10,255 nt of DNA, from assembly GCA_031278965.1 (NCBI GenBank), contig JAITJJ010000044.1:1-10255 (forward strand). The letters are read 5' to 3'. This DNA comes from Deferribacteraceae bacterium (GTDB lineage: Bacteria > Chrysiogenota > Deferribacteres > Deferribacterales > JAISNW01). The translations under genes and the position numbers were made by a program. Positions 1 through 5,249 of the stretch are shown here, piece by piece. Position 1 is the stretch's first letter, and each line of letters starts with the position of its first letter. The notes beneath the pieces are model-generated. The model was not told the DNA's origin and ran no database searches. It was given only the letters and a program-made list of their open reading frames with translations.

Positions 1-110
1 CTTTTTAACAGCCCTCAGGAATCCACCCCAGATATTAATGCTCAAAAAAACGTAAAATTAAAAATCCAAATACTTATGTCTTAATTTTTTTGGGACATTT
101 TCAAAAACAC

Positions 111-156
111 TTTACACAATTAAATAATAAATTTTTTTAGTGTTAATTGCTGTAAA
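111..156. repeat. Imperfect inverted repeat, AT-rich hairpin
   Basis: The left arm TTTACACAATTAA (111-123) pairs with the right arm TTAATTGCTGTAAA (143-156). The pairing is 13 bp with a single bulged C at 150 and a 19-base loop containing T7. Read on the minus strand it is followed by GTGTTTTTG, which is terminator-like. No minus-strand gene is visible that would need it, and the plus-strand flank is A-rich. It could instead be a cruciform, a regulator site or the 3' end of a small RNA. Chance is a real possibility in such AT-rich DNA, although 13 paired bases is long. Confidence 0.45.
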
Positions 157-230
157 ATCTAAAAAAAGGATGTATTTTATCTTTTAAAGAAATTTATTGA
201 AAAAACTAAAACCTGATTTGATTTTCGGGC

Positions 231-306
231 AGAAGGAGGTATGCTGAAAATATTCAAATTTCTTAAAACAATGCAAATAAATCCCATATATTTTGCAACA
301 AATTAA
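231..306 (+). other. Orphan Shine-Dalgarno with 21-codon micro-ORF
   Basis: AGAAGGAGGT at 231-240 matches the 16S anti-Shine-Dalgarno almost completely. ATG follows immediately at 241 and opens a 21-residue frame ending with TAA at 304-306 (peptide starts MLKIFKFLKT). The spacing between the GGAGG core and ATG is only one base, far shorter than the usual 5-9, so efficient initiation is doubtful. A later in-frame ATG at 271 is too distant. It may be a leader peptide, the relic of a lost gene start, or chance. Confidence 0.25.
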
Positions 307-321
307 CTGTACTATTATTAT
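293..321 (+). promoter_or_regulatory. Possible sigma70 promoter for the flavocytochrome operon
   Basis: TTGCAA (293-298) and TATTAT (316-321) are separated by 17 bases, giving 4/6 and 5/6 matches to the -35 and -10 consensus. A start near 328 would leave a leader of about 157 bases before the ATG at 485. The background is so AT-rich that similar pairs will occur by chance, so this is only a candidate. Confidence 0.25.
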
Positions 322-399
322 ATTTCAAAAATATCTTTTGGTATCATATAGTTAGCAATATATTAAAATTATATATACTTTACAGCTATTTGTGCTAAT

Positions 400-418
400 T
401 TATGAAAATTTATCATAA
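400..418. promoter_or_regulatory. Small dyad, possible operator
   Basis: TTATGA (400-405) and TCATAA (413-418) form a perfect 6-bp inverted repeat around an AAATTTA centre. It lies 66 bases upstream of the flavoprotein start, downstream of the promoter candidate at 293-321. The geometry suits a dimeric regulator, but no known binding motif is matched. Confidence 0.2.
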
Positions 419-484
419 AATTTATTCAGATGATACTTCATTTTAGTTTACCCTATTCATATCACAGATTTTGGAGGATTTTTC

Positions 485-1972
485 ATGACAAATATTTCAA
501 GAAGAGGGATTCTTAAAGGAACTCTAACCGCCGCTGCAGGTATAGGCGCACTCTCGGTGCTGCCCGGTATGACTGCGGATGCAGATGCACAAGTTCAGAA
601 GGACGCAAGTTATGACTTAATAATTGTTGGCTGCGGCTGCGCTGGCATGGTATGCGCCATAAGAGCATCGGAATTAGGGCTAAGGCCAGTTATTATTGAG
701 AAGATGCCCAGCCCGTCCGGAAATACGGTTTATTCCGGCGGTATACTTTTAGGTGTAAATACAAAGGCTCAAACGGAACAGAATAAAAACACCTCAGATA
801 CTGTGGATAAATTTTACGAAGATCTTATGATTGTTTCCCAGCAGCGGGGAGATAAAGTAATGACCCGTTATTTTGCGGAGCATTGCAGCGAAGCGCTCAA
901 CTGGCTAAGCGATTCCATAGGCATCAAGTGGATGAACATTGTAACGGAAGTCTTTCCAGCATATGAGAGGAGCCATGTGGTGGACGGTCCCTCAAAGCCC
1001 AGCGGTTCTCAACTTGCGAAACAGCTTATGCAGGCGGTGAATGACAGAAGGATACCTGTTCTTTTCAATACAAAGGTTGTTGCGTTGGCGGGAACAGAAT
1101 CCCTTGAGGTGACTGGAGTAAAAACCGTATCAAAAGAAGGAACCAAATCGTTCATCGCCCGCTACGGCGTAGTAATATCAACCGGAGGCTTCCACGCCAA
1201 CAACGAGATGGTTACATCCCAGATGGGAGGGTGGGCGGCGAATATGCCGATCAGAGGTTCAAAGATCATATCGGGTGAAAATTTTACCCTTACAAGACCG
1301 TTTTTCCCAAAATTTGTAAACACAGATCAATTTCACGCAGGTCCGATACACGGTCCCACCGGGGCTAATCCGTCCATAATGGTAAACTACGGGATATTGG
1401 TGACAGGTGATGGGGTGAGATATATTGATGAAGTAAACACCTATGTGCGGGTTGCCAAAGAAACCGCAAAGACGGTTAAAGGCAATTGGGCTTTTATTAT
1501 CATGGATTCAGAACCGAGGGGAATCTCCACGGTAGAGGAGCGCTTTGCGCGCTACTCGAGAGCGAAAGCGCCCATATATGAAGGCGCATCAATAAAAGAG
1601 TTGGCGGCAAAAGCAAATATCAATGCGACTAACCTTGAAAAGACGGTGAGTGAATATAACAAAGCTGTAAAGAACAAAACAGCCGAACGGCTCACCCCTC
1701 CGAATACACTCTCCGCCCCCCGCTCCGTCGTAAAGGGACCTTTTTACGCTATCCCTTTTCAGGGCGGGATGACTGCCACATTCGGGGGACCGCTTGTAAA
1801 CGTGAAAACTCAGGTTATTAACACCGAAAACCAACCGATAGAAGGCTTGTATGCAATAGGAAACTCTGTCGGCGGTATCTTTTATGACGACTATATTGTG
1901 GGAGCGCAGCTTACCTCCGCTGCCGTTTTCGGGCGAGTGTGCGCCGAAGAGATAGCTAAGAAAAGAGGCTAG
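485..1972 (+). CDS. Tat-exported FAD-dependent reductase, flavoprotein subunit of a split flavocytochrome c
   Basis: This is a 495-residue periplasmic flavoprotein of the FAD_binding_2 fumarate reductase/succinate dehydrogenase superfamily. It should reduce (or oxidise) an unsaturated organic acid or related compound, with electrons exchanged through the cytochrome encoded next. The N-terminus carries a twin-arginine signal, SRRGILK at residues 5-11, then a hydrophobic stretch and a likely AxA cleavage site near residue 35. The dinucleotide-binding motif GCGCAG is at 49-54. ISTGGF (231-236) and the C-terminal GLYAIGN (454-460) are typical FAD contacts. The C-terminal segment 463-484 (GGIFYDDY through VFGR) resembles tricarballylate-dehydrogenase-type members more than fumarate reductases. 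The His-His-Thr of flavocytochrome c3 appears as Thr-Ala-Thr at 430-432, and its late catalytic Arg aligns with Tyr470, so fumarate is unlikely to be the substrate. The start is supported by GGAGG seven bases upstream. The substrate remains unassigned. Confidence 0.92.
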   Translation: MTNISRRGILKGTLTAAAGIGALSVLPGMTADADAQVQKDASYDLIIVGCGCAGMVCAIRASELGLRPVIIEKMPSPSGNTVYSGGILLGVNTKAQTEQNKNTSDTVDKFYEDLMIVSQQRGDKVMTRYFAEHCSEALNWLSDSIGIKWMNIVTEVFPAYERSHVVDGPSKPSGSQLAKQLMQAVNDRRIPVLFNTKVVALAGTESLEVTGVKTVSKEGTKSFIARYGVVISTGGFHANNEMVTSQMGGWAANMPIRGSKIISGENFTLTRPFFPKFVNTDQFHAGPIHGPTGANPSIMVNYGILVTGDGVRYIDEVNTYVRVAKETAKTVKGNWAFIIMDSEPRGISTVEERFARYSRAKAPIYEGASIKELAAKANINATNLEKTVSEYNKAVKNKTAERLTPPNTLSAPRSVVKGPFYAIPFQGGMTATFGGPLVNVKTQVINTENQPIEGLYAIGNSVGGIFYDDYIVGAQLTSAAVFGRVCAEEIAKKRG

Positions 1973-1973
1973 C

Positions 1974-2321
1974 GTGAAGAAAAGAGCTGTTTGTGCTGTC
2001 TTTTCCGCATTCCTGTTATTTACGGGTATATTTGCCGCGTTTGGCGCTCAAAACCAGAAGCCGAAACCACATCATTTAAATGCAGGGCTTGCGTGCGGCG
2101 ACTGCCATGAAACAGATACCCCCATAAGCGGCGCTAAAGAGGCAAAGTGTCTGGAATGCCACGAAAGCAGGGAGGCAGTTGTGGAAAGGACAAAGAACCT
2201 TGATCCAAACCCTCATTTCGGGCACGAAGAAGGGCTTTCCTGCGGAAATTGCCATAAAGAACACACGGAAAGCATGCTCTTCTGTGATACCTGCCATCAA
2301 TGGGGATACACAACTCCATAA
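1974..2321 (+). CDS. Periplasmic tetraheme cytochrome c, heme subunit of the split flavocytochrome c
   Basis: This is a 115-residue small electron-transfer cytochrome. A Sec signal peptide covers about residues 1-25 (KKR, hydrophobic core, AFGA cleavage). Four CXXCH heme sites follow at 41-45, 59-63, 90-94 and 104-108. His33/34, His81, His84 and His97 are available as distal ligands. The spacing and the segment from residue 81 to the last heme closely resemble the N-terminal tetraheme domain of Shewanella flavocytochrome c3 (FccA), where the heme and flavin domains are one polypeptide. Here it is a separate protein. It should pass electrons from a quinol-oxidising membrane cytochrome (CymA/NrfH type, not in this window) to the flavoprotein. 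The GTG start lies one base after the flavoprotein stop, with GAGG at 1965-1968, so the two genes are translationally linked. I considered no other function plausible. Confidence 0.92.
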   Translation: MKKRAVCAVFSAFLLFTGIFAAFGAQNQKPKPHHLNAGLACGDCHETDTPISGAKEAKCLECHESREAVVERTKNLDPNPHFGHEEGLSCGNCHKEHTESMLFCDTCHQWGYTTP

Positions 2322-2342
2322 AAGTTTGAAAGCCTTAATTAA

Positions 2343-2397
2343 GTTGTTGCGCACCCCATTTAAGATTTTAGGCGCGTAACAACTGCTCCGTCTTAAA
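2343..2397 (+). promoter_or_regulatory. Overlapping, mutually exclusive hairpins between cytochrome and amidohydrolase genes
   Basis: Hairpin A pairs GTTGTT-GCGC (2343-2352) with GCGC-GT-AACAAC (2372-2383), ten pairs with a two-base bulge. Hairpin B pairs TTTAAGA (2359-2365) with TCTTAAA (2391-2397), seven perfect pairs. The left arm of B lies inside the loop of A and its right arm outside, so the two either compete or form a pseudoknot. No T-tract follows, so it is not a standard intrinsic terminator. It may stabilise the cytochrome mRNA 3' end or modulate read-through into the amidohydrolase. The rest of the 145-base spacer shows no gene and no convincing promoter. Confidence 0.35.
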
Positions 2398-2466
2398 CGC
2401 AAGTTAAAAAGATAGCCTTTCATCGGATAATCTGTTATACAGGGAAAAAGCAGCAGAGGAAAGACA

Positions 2467-3645
2467 ATGACAGATTTTTCCGAAAGGATAAAATATCTTG
2501 CGGATAGGTATTATCCCGTGGGGCAGCACGCCCGCCACTCATTGCATGCATATCCTGAAACCGCTTTCGAAGAGGTCCGCACCTCAAAATTGATAAGCGA
2601 TATATTGTCGGAATATGGGATAGAGCATAAACTTATCGCCAAAACTGGTGTGGTTGGGCTTATAAAGGGAGAAAAGCCGGGGAAAACCGTGCTTTTGCGG
2701 GCGGATATGGACGCCCTTGAACTTGAGGAGGCTCCCTCGGCGCTTCTCCGTTCGGAGAGGGCAGGATATATGCACGCTTGCGGTCATGATGGGCATGTTG
2801 CGGGGCTTATTATGGCGGCGCTTATCTTAAGCGACTTAAAAAGCGAGTTGCCGGGAAATGTAAAATTGATGTTCCAGCCGGCGGAAGAGAGTGTGGGCGG
2901 AGCAAAACCGATGATAGACGAAGGGCTTTTGGAAAATCCTCCGGTGGATGCCGCCTTTGCCGTTCACCTCTGGGGGGAGGCTGAATTCGGCGAAGTTTGG
3001 ATTAAAAACGGGGCGGTCATGGCTGCTCCGGATGAATTTCGTCTTAGAATAATAGGAAAAGGCGGGCATGCCGCCCATCCGCAGTTCACCGCCGATCCTA
3101 TTGTAATGTCTGCAAATATCATAAATCTTTTTCAGCAGATCATAAGCCGCCGCCGGGATCCCGTATCTCCGGCGGTTATAACTGTGGGCTCCATTCACGC
3201 GGGGGAAGTGCATAATATAATTCCGTCTCACGCCGATCTGGTGGGTACAATCCGCACCTTTGACCGCGAGGTTCGCAAGCTGATAATCTCCGAAATGGAA
3301 AAGGCTGTTTCCGCCGTAACAAATGCTTGGGGCGGGAGCTATGAGTTTAAGGTATTGGAGAGGTATCCGGCGGTGTTAAACAACCCGGACATGGCTGATA
3401 TTGCCAGAATTGCGGCGGCAAAGATAGTGGGCGCTGACAAGATAAAAGAGCCGTCTGTTCCTAATATGGGTGGAGAGGATTTTGCTTTTGTGGCAAATGC
3501 CGTTCCCGCCGCCTACCTCTTTGTAGGGATAAAAAAAGGAGAGATGATCCTGCACCATAACCCCAATTTCAGCTTTGATACAGAGATTATAAAGGTATCC
3601 TCCGCTGTCATCTCCCAGACAGCCCTGGATTTTCTCTCAAAATAG
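2467..3645 (+). CDS. M20D-family metal-dependent amidohydrolase (hippurate / N-acyl-amino-acid hydrolase type)
   Basis: This is a 392-residue cytoplasmic enzyme that hydrolyses an amide bond, typically freeing an amino acid from an N-acyl conjugate. Family hallmarks are all present: HAYPETAFEE (27-36), ADMDA (79-83), and HACGHDGH (103-110) with metal ligands Cys105 and His107. PAEES (138-142) has Glu140 as the probable general base and Glu141 as a ligand. His167 follows, and LHHNP (362-366) has His364 as the last ligand. GKGGHAAHP (197-205) belongs to the dimerisation/lid domain, whose His binds the substrate carboxylate. The length is normal and no signal peptide is present. The start is supported by GAGGA at 2456-2460, six bases before ATG. 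It sits 145 bases after the cytochrome gene and is coupled to queE downstream. Exact substrate class (hippurate, N-acetyl amino acid, indole-acyl conjugates) cannot be read from the sequence. Confidence 0.93.
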   Translation: MTDFSERIKYLADRYYPVGQHARHSLHAYPETAFEEVRTSKLISDILSEYGIEHKLIAKTGVVGLIKGEKPGKTVLLRADMDALELEEAPSALLRSERAGYMHACGHDGHVAGLIMAALILSDLKSELPGNVKLMFQPAEESVGGAKPMIDEGLLENPPVDAAFAVHLWGEAEFGEVWIKNGAVMAAPDEFRLRIIGKGGHAAHPQFTADPIVMSANIINLFQQIISRRRDPVSPAVITVGSIHAGEVHNIIPSHADLVGTIRTFDREVRKLIISEMEKAVSAVTNAWGGSYEFKVLERYPAVLNNPDMADIARIAAAKIVGADKIKEPSVPNMGGEDFAFVANAVPAAYLFVGIKKGEMILHHNPNFSFDTEIIKVSSAVISQTALDFLSK

Positions 3646-3657
3646 GAGCACCCCATA
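3644..3657 (+). promoter_or_regulatory. Shine-Dalgarno embedded in a stop codon, with ATA initiator of queE
   Basis: AGGAG at 3644-3648 includes the last two bases of the amidohydrolase TAG stop (3643-3645). It is followed after six bases by ATA at 3655-3657. This is ideal spacing and the reading frame is that of QueE. The in-frame codons from 3646 to 3810 contain no ATG, GTG or TTG, so this site decides the start. Confidence 0.6.
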
Positions 3658-4350
3658 AGCGAGCTAAAAGCGCCTATAAACGAGATATTCCCCTCCGTTC
3701 AGGGCGAGGGGAAGTTTGCGGGCGTAAGCCAGCTCTTTGTTCGATTTGCGGGGTGCCCGCTGAACTGCTTTTACTGCGATACGGATTGCACCCCCGTCAA
3801 ATATCTGGATATGGGGGGGGAAAGCTATAAAAACCCCATAGGTATACCCCTCCTTCAAAAGATTTTACGCGAACTTTCCCCCCAGAGCTATCACAGTGTA
3901 TCCTTTACCGGCGGAGAACCCCTATTATATACGGAATATATTGTAAAAGCCGCAGCGGACTTAAAAGACTTAGGCGCAAAAACATTCTTGGAGACGTCGG
4001 GATATGATCCGAACAGGTTAAGAGCGGCGGCGGCGGCTTTTACCTATATCAGCCTTGATCTGAAACTGGAAGTCGCCTGGAAAGAGCTTCTCTCCGTTGC
4101 GGCGGATTTTAAGGATAAGGTTTACTTAAAACTTGTGATAACAGCGGCGGAAAACGGGATGAATGAAGCGCAGAGCATAGAGAGAGCGGGAAAACTCTTA
4201 AATAGTCATGGTTTTAATGAGCTGTGGATTCAACCGATAGACAACTCTTTTAATTTGCAGGTTGTTCTTAATTGGCAGAAAAAACTGAAGACTAACGGCG
4301 TGGAAGCCCGCTTTATCCCCCAGATACATAAACTGTTGGGGATAAAATAG
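3655..4350 (+). CDS. queE: 7-carboxy-7-deazaguanine synthase, apparently with an ATA start codon
   Basis: This radical SAM enzyme converts 6-carboxy-tetrahydropterin to 7-carboxy-7-deazaguanine in the preQ0/queuosine pathway. Starting at ATA 3655 gives 231 residues, the normal family length, beginning (M)SELKAPINEIFPSVQGEG. NEIFPSVQGEG (9-19) is the classical QueE opening. The cluster motif CPLNCFYC gives Cys34, Cys38 and Cys41. GGEP (86-89) binds SAM, ETSG follows, and the C-terminal PQIHKLLG is typical of the family. Starting instead at the first ATG (3811, residue 53) would delete all three cluster cysteines and cannot give an active enzyme. So either ATA is the true initiator, aided by the stop-codon-embedded Shine-Dalgarno, or the base is a sequence error or mutation from ATG. 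The frame is also continuous with the amidohydrolase across the TAG. An extra Cys (residue 45) follows the CDT motif. A G8 run lies at 3813-3820. Other queuosine genes are not in the window. Confidence 0.9.
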   Translation: MSELKAPINEIFPSVQGEGKFAGVSQLFVRFAGCPLNCFYCDTDCTPVKYLDMGGESYKNPIGIPLLQKILRELSPQSYHSVSFTGGEPLLYTEYIVKAAADLKDLGAKTFLETSGYDPNRLRAAAAAFTYISLDLKLEVAWKELLSVAADFKDKVYLKLVITAAENGMNEAQSIERAGKLLNSHGFNELWIQPIDNSFNLQVVLNWQKKLKTNGVEARFIPQIHKLLGIK

Positions 4351-4390
4351 TCATCTTGCCCCATCTTTGCATATAAAATCAACATAAAGA

Positions 4391-4477
4391 ATATTTGGTA
4401 TGCGGCATTTCCGCAAAATTCATTGTATCGGATTGGCAAGGCTTTTCCCACTGCACTATCACTCCATATCCAAATAT
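4391..4477. repeat. Imperfect long-range inverted repeat
   Basis: ATATTTGGTATG (4391-4402) is complementary to CATATCCAAATAT (4465-4477), twelve pairs with a single extra base. The repeat encloses about 62 bases, including the right arm of a TGCGG-CATTT-CCGCA hairpin at 4401-4415. It could fold the 3' end of the queE transcript into a branched structure. No known RNA family is recognised. Confidence 0.35.
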
Positions 4478-4496
4478 ATTTAACCGTCTGCAGTTC

Positions 4497-4527
4497 TTTA
4501 AATAAAACGGCTGAACATTCCCGCCGC
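4497..4527 (-). terminator. Weak terminator candidate for the sensor/lipoprotein operon
   Basis: On the minus strand CGGC (4526-4523) pairs with GCCG (4511-4508) around an 11-base loop, and the stem is followed by TTTTATTT. It lies about 77 bases beyond the lipoprotein stop. The stem is short and the loop long, so this is marginal. Confidence 0.25.
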
Positions 4528-4585
4528 ACGCTCCCGCAGTTATTCCGGGAAATTATCTCCAGAATTGTAAAGAGTATCTTCTTGC

Positions 4586-4612
4586 CCGCTGACGGCGGAT
4601 TTTCTATTTTTT
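4586..4612 (+). terminator. Intrinsic terminator candidate for the amidohydrolase-queE transcript
   Basis: CCGC (4586-4589) and GCGG (4595-4598) form a GC-only stem around a TGACG loop, followed by ATTTTCTATTTTTT. The tail is good but the stem has only four pairs. It sits about 235 bases after the queE stop and overlaps the end of the converging lipoprotein gene. Confidence 0.35.
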
Positions 4613-5170
4613 CCATTCACGCCATAAAAGCCCCCGACTTGCGATTTCAAGATAATTTTCTAAAGTCATAGGGATTCTGCCGTTGGTTTCTAATGCAACA
4701 GGAGTTCCGTTGTCGTCAACAATTCTCGTCCAACCCTTCGGTTCCACACTTTCAAGGGTAAAACCGGCCACATCCGTAAATTGGAAAGATATATTGGAGG
4801 AATTGCGGTTCAAATCTTCTCTGTAAGGAGAGACGGTGACTTTATACAACAATCTGTCACTATAGAATCTTGTTCTTATCTCTGCGCTGTAATCCGTTCC
4901 TGCAATCTGACTTTCATTAAATGACCTATATTTTTGAGAGGAATCGTTTAAGGCCTTCTCTTTTTTAATCCTCGCAACCTCATCCAAGCTCAAACTAAGA
5001 TCTACATAGTCGATAATCCTGTTGCTTTTGTCAACATACACGACTTTTCCTTCCCCACTGTTCAAGAAAAAGTCGCGACCGTCTTTGGTTTCAACATACT
5101 GATACTGACCCTGTTTCTGACAAGCCAAAATAAACAACGCCAAAAAAACAACCAAAGCCAATTTTTTCAT
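4604..5170 (-). CDS. Small lipoprotein of unknown function
   Basis: This 188-residue protein begins MKKLALVVFLALFILAC, a signal peptide ending in the lipobox ILAC. Cys17 would be acylated and the protein membrane-anchored facing the periplasm. The start at 5170 is preferred over one nine codons upstream (5197). GGAGG stands five bases before this ATG, and the upstream version would place charged residues before the signal. The mature part is hydrophilic, with a KKEK-containing stretch near residues 70-75 and a C-terminal region (about 100-188) that looks beta-rich, with repeated short hydrophobic strands. I recognise no domain. It lies 79 bases after the HD-GYP gene on the same strand with no clear terminator or promoter between. 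It is therefore probably co-transcribed and may have an envelope role linked to the signalling system; that link is inference from position only. Confidence 0.8.
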   Translation of the reverse strand: MKKLALVVFLALFILACQKQGQYQYVETKDGRDFFLNSGEGKVVYVDKSNRIIDYVDLSLSLDEVARIKKEKALNDSSQKYRSFNESQIAGTDYSAEIRTRFYSDRLLYKVTVSPYREDLNRNSSNISFQFTDVAGFTLESVEPKGWTRIVDDNGTPVALETNGRIPMTLENYLEIASRGLLWREWKK

Positions 5171-5249
5171 AAAAACCTCCGAATGCCTGTTTTTCAAATA
5201 TATTTCAGCTTTATGCCGCCAATTATTCGCACCTTAATCGTTTCCCCGT

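Larger units (their letters stand above)
1..484. other. AT-rich gene-free leader upstream of the flavocytochrome operon
   Basis: This stretch is strongly AT-rich and I see no convincing gene in it. Short frames open at the left edge (one ends with TAA at 82-84) are too short to call. It contains an inverted repeat (111-156), an orphan near-perfect Shine-Dalgarno followed by a 21-codon frame (231-306), a possible promoter (293-321) and a small dyad (400-418), each listed separately. Its likely role is to carry the promoter and regulatory sites for the flavoprotein gene starting at 485, which has its own good ribosome binding site (GGAGG at 473-477, seven bases before ATG). Confidence 0.6.
4351..4603. 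other. Convergent spacer between queE and the lipoprotein gene
   Basis: This 253-base non-coding stretch separates the converging operons. It holds an inverted repeat (4391-4477) enclosing a small hairpin with TGCGG/CCGCA arms (4401-4415), and weak terminator candidates for each direction (listed separately). Frames crossing it on either strand lack ribosome binding sites and recognisable motifs, so I call no gene. Confidence 0.5.

Noticed and set aside
1..84. Plus-strand frame open from the left edge to TAA
   Set aside because: It has 27 codons with no recognisable motif and another frame is open as well, so a gene end cannot be supported.
2076..2423. 115-codon minus-strand frame opposite the tetraheme cytochrome
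   Set aside because: The plus strand encodes four CXXCH motifs and a signal peptide, so the antisense frame is a shadow.
2322..2466. preQ1 riboswitch linked to queE
   Set aside because: I looked for the compact hairpin plus A-rich tail typical of preQ1-I ahead of the amidohydrolase-queE pair and did not find it.
3811..4350. queE starting at the first ATG (179 residues)
   Set aside because: This start would remove the QGEG motif and all three [4Fe-4S] cysteines, which are clearly encoded upstream in frame.
4230..4616. 128-codon minus-strand frame across the convergent spacer and the end of queE
   Set aside because: It starts inside the lipoprotein stop region without a Shine-Dalgarno, runs antisense into queE, and shows no recognisable domain.
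4423..4671. 82-codon plus-strand frame in the convergent spacer
   Set aside because: No ribosome binding site, runs antisense into the lipoprotein gene, and has no family features.
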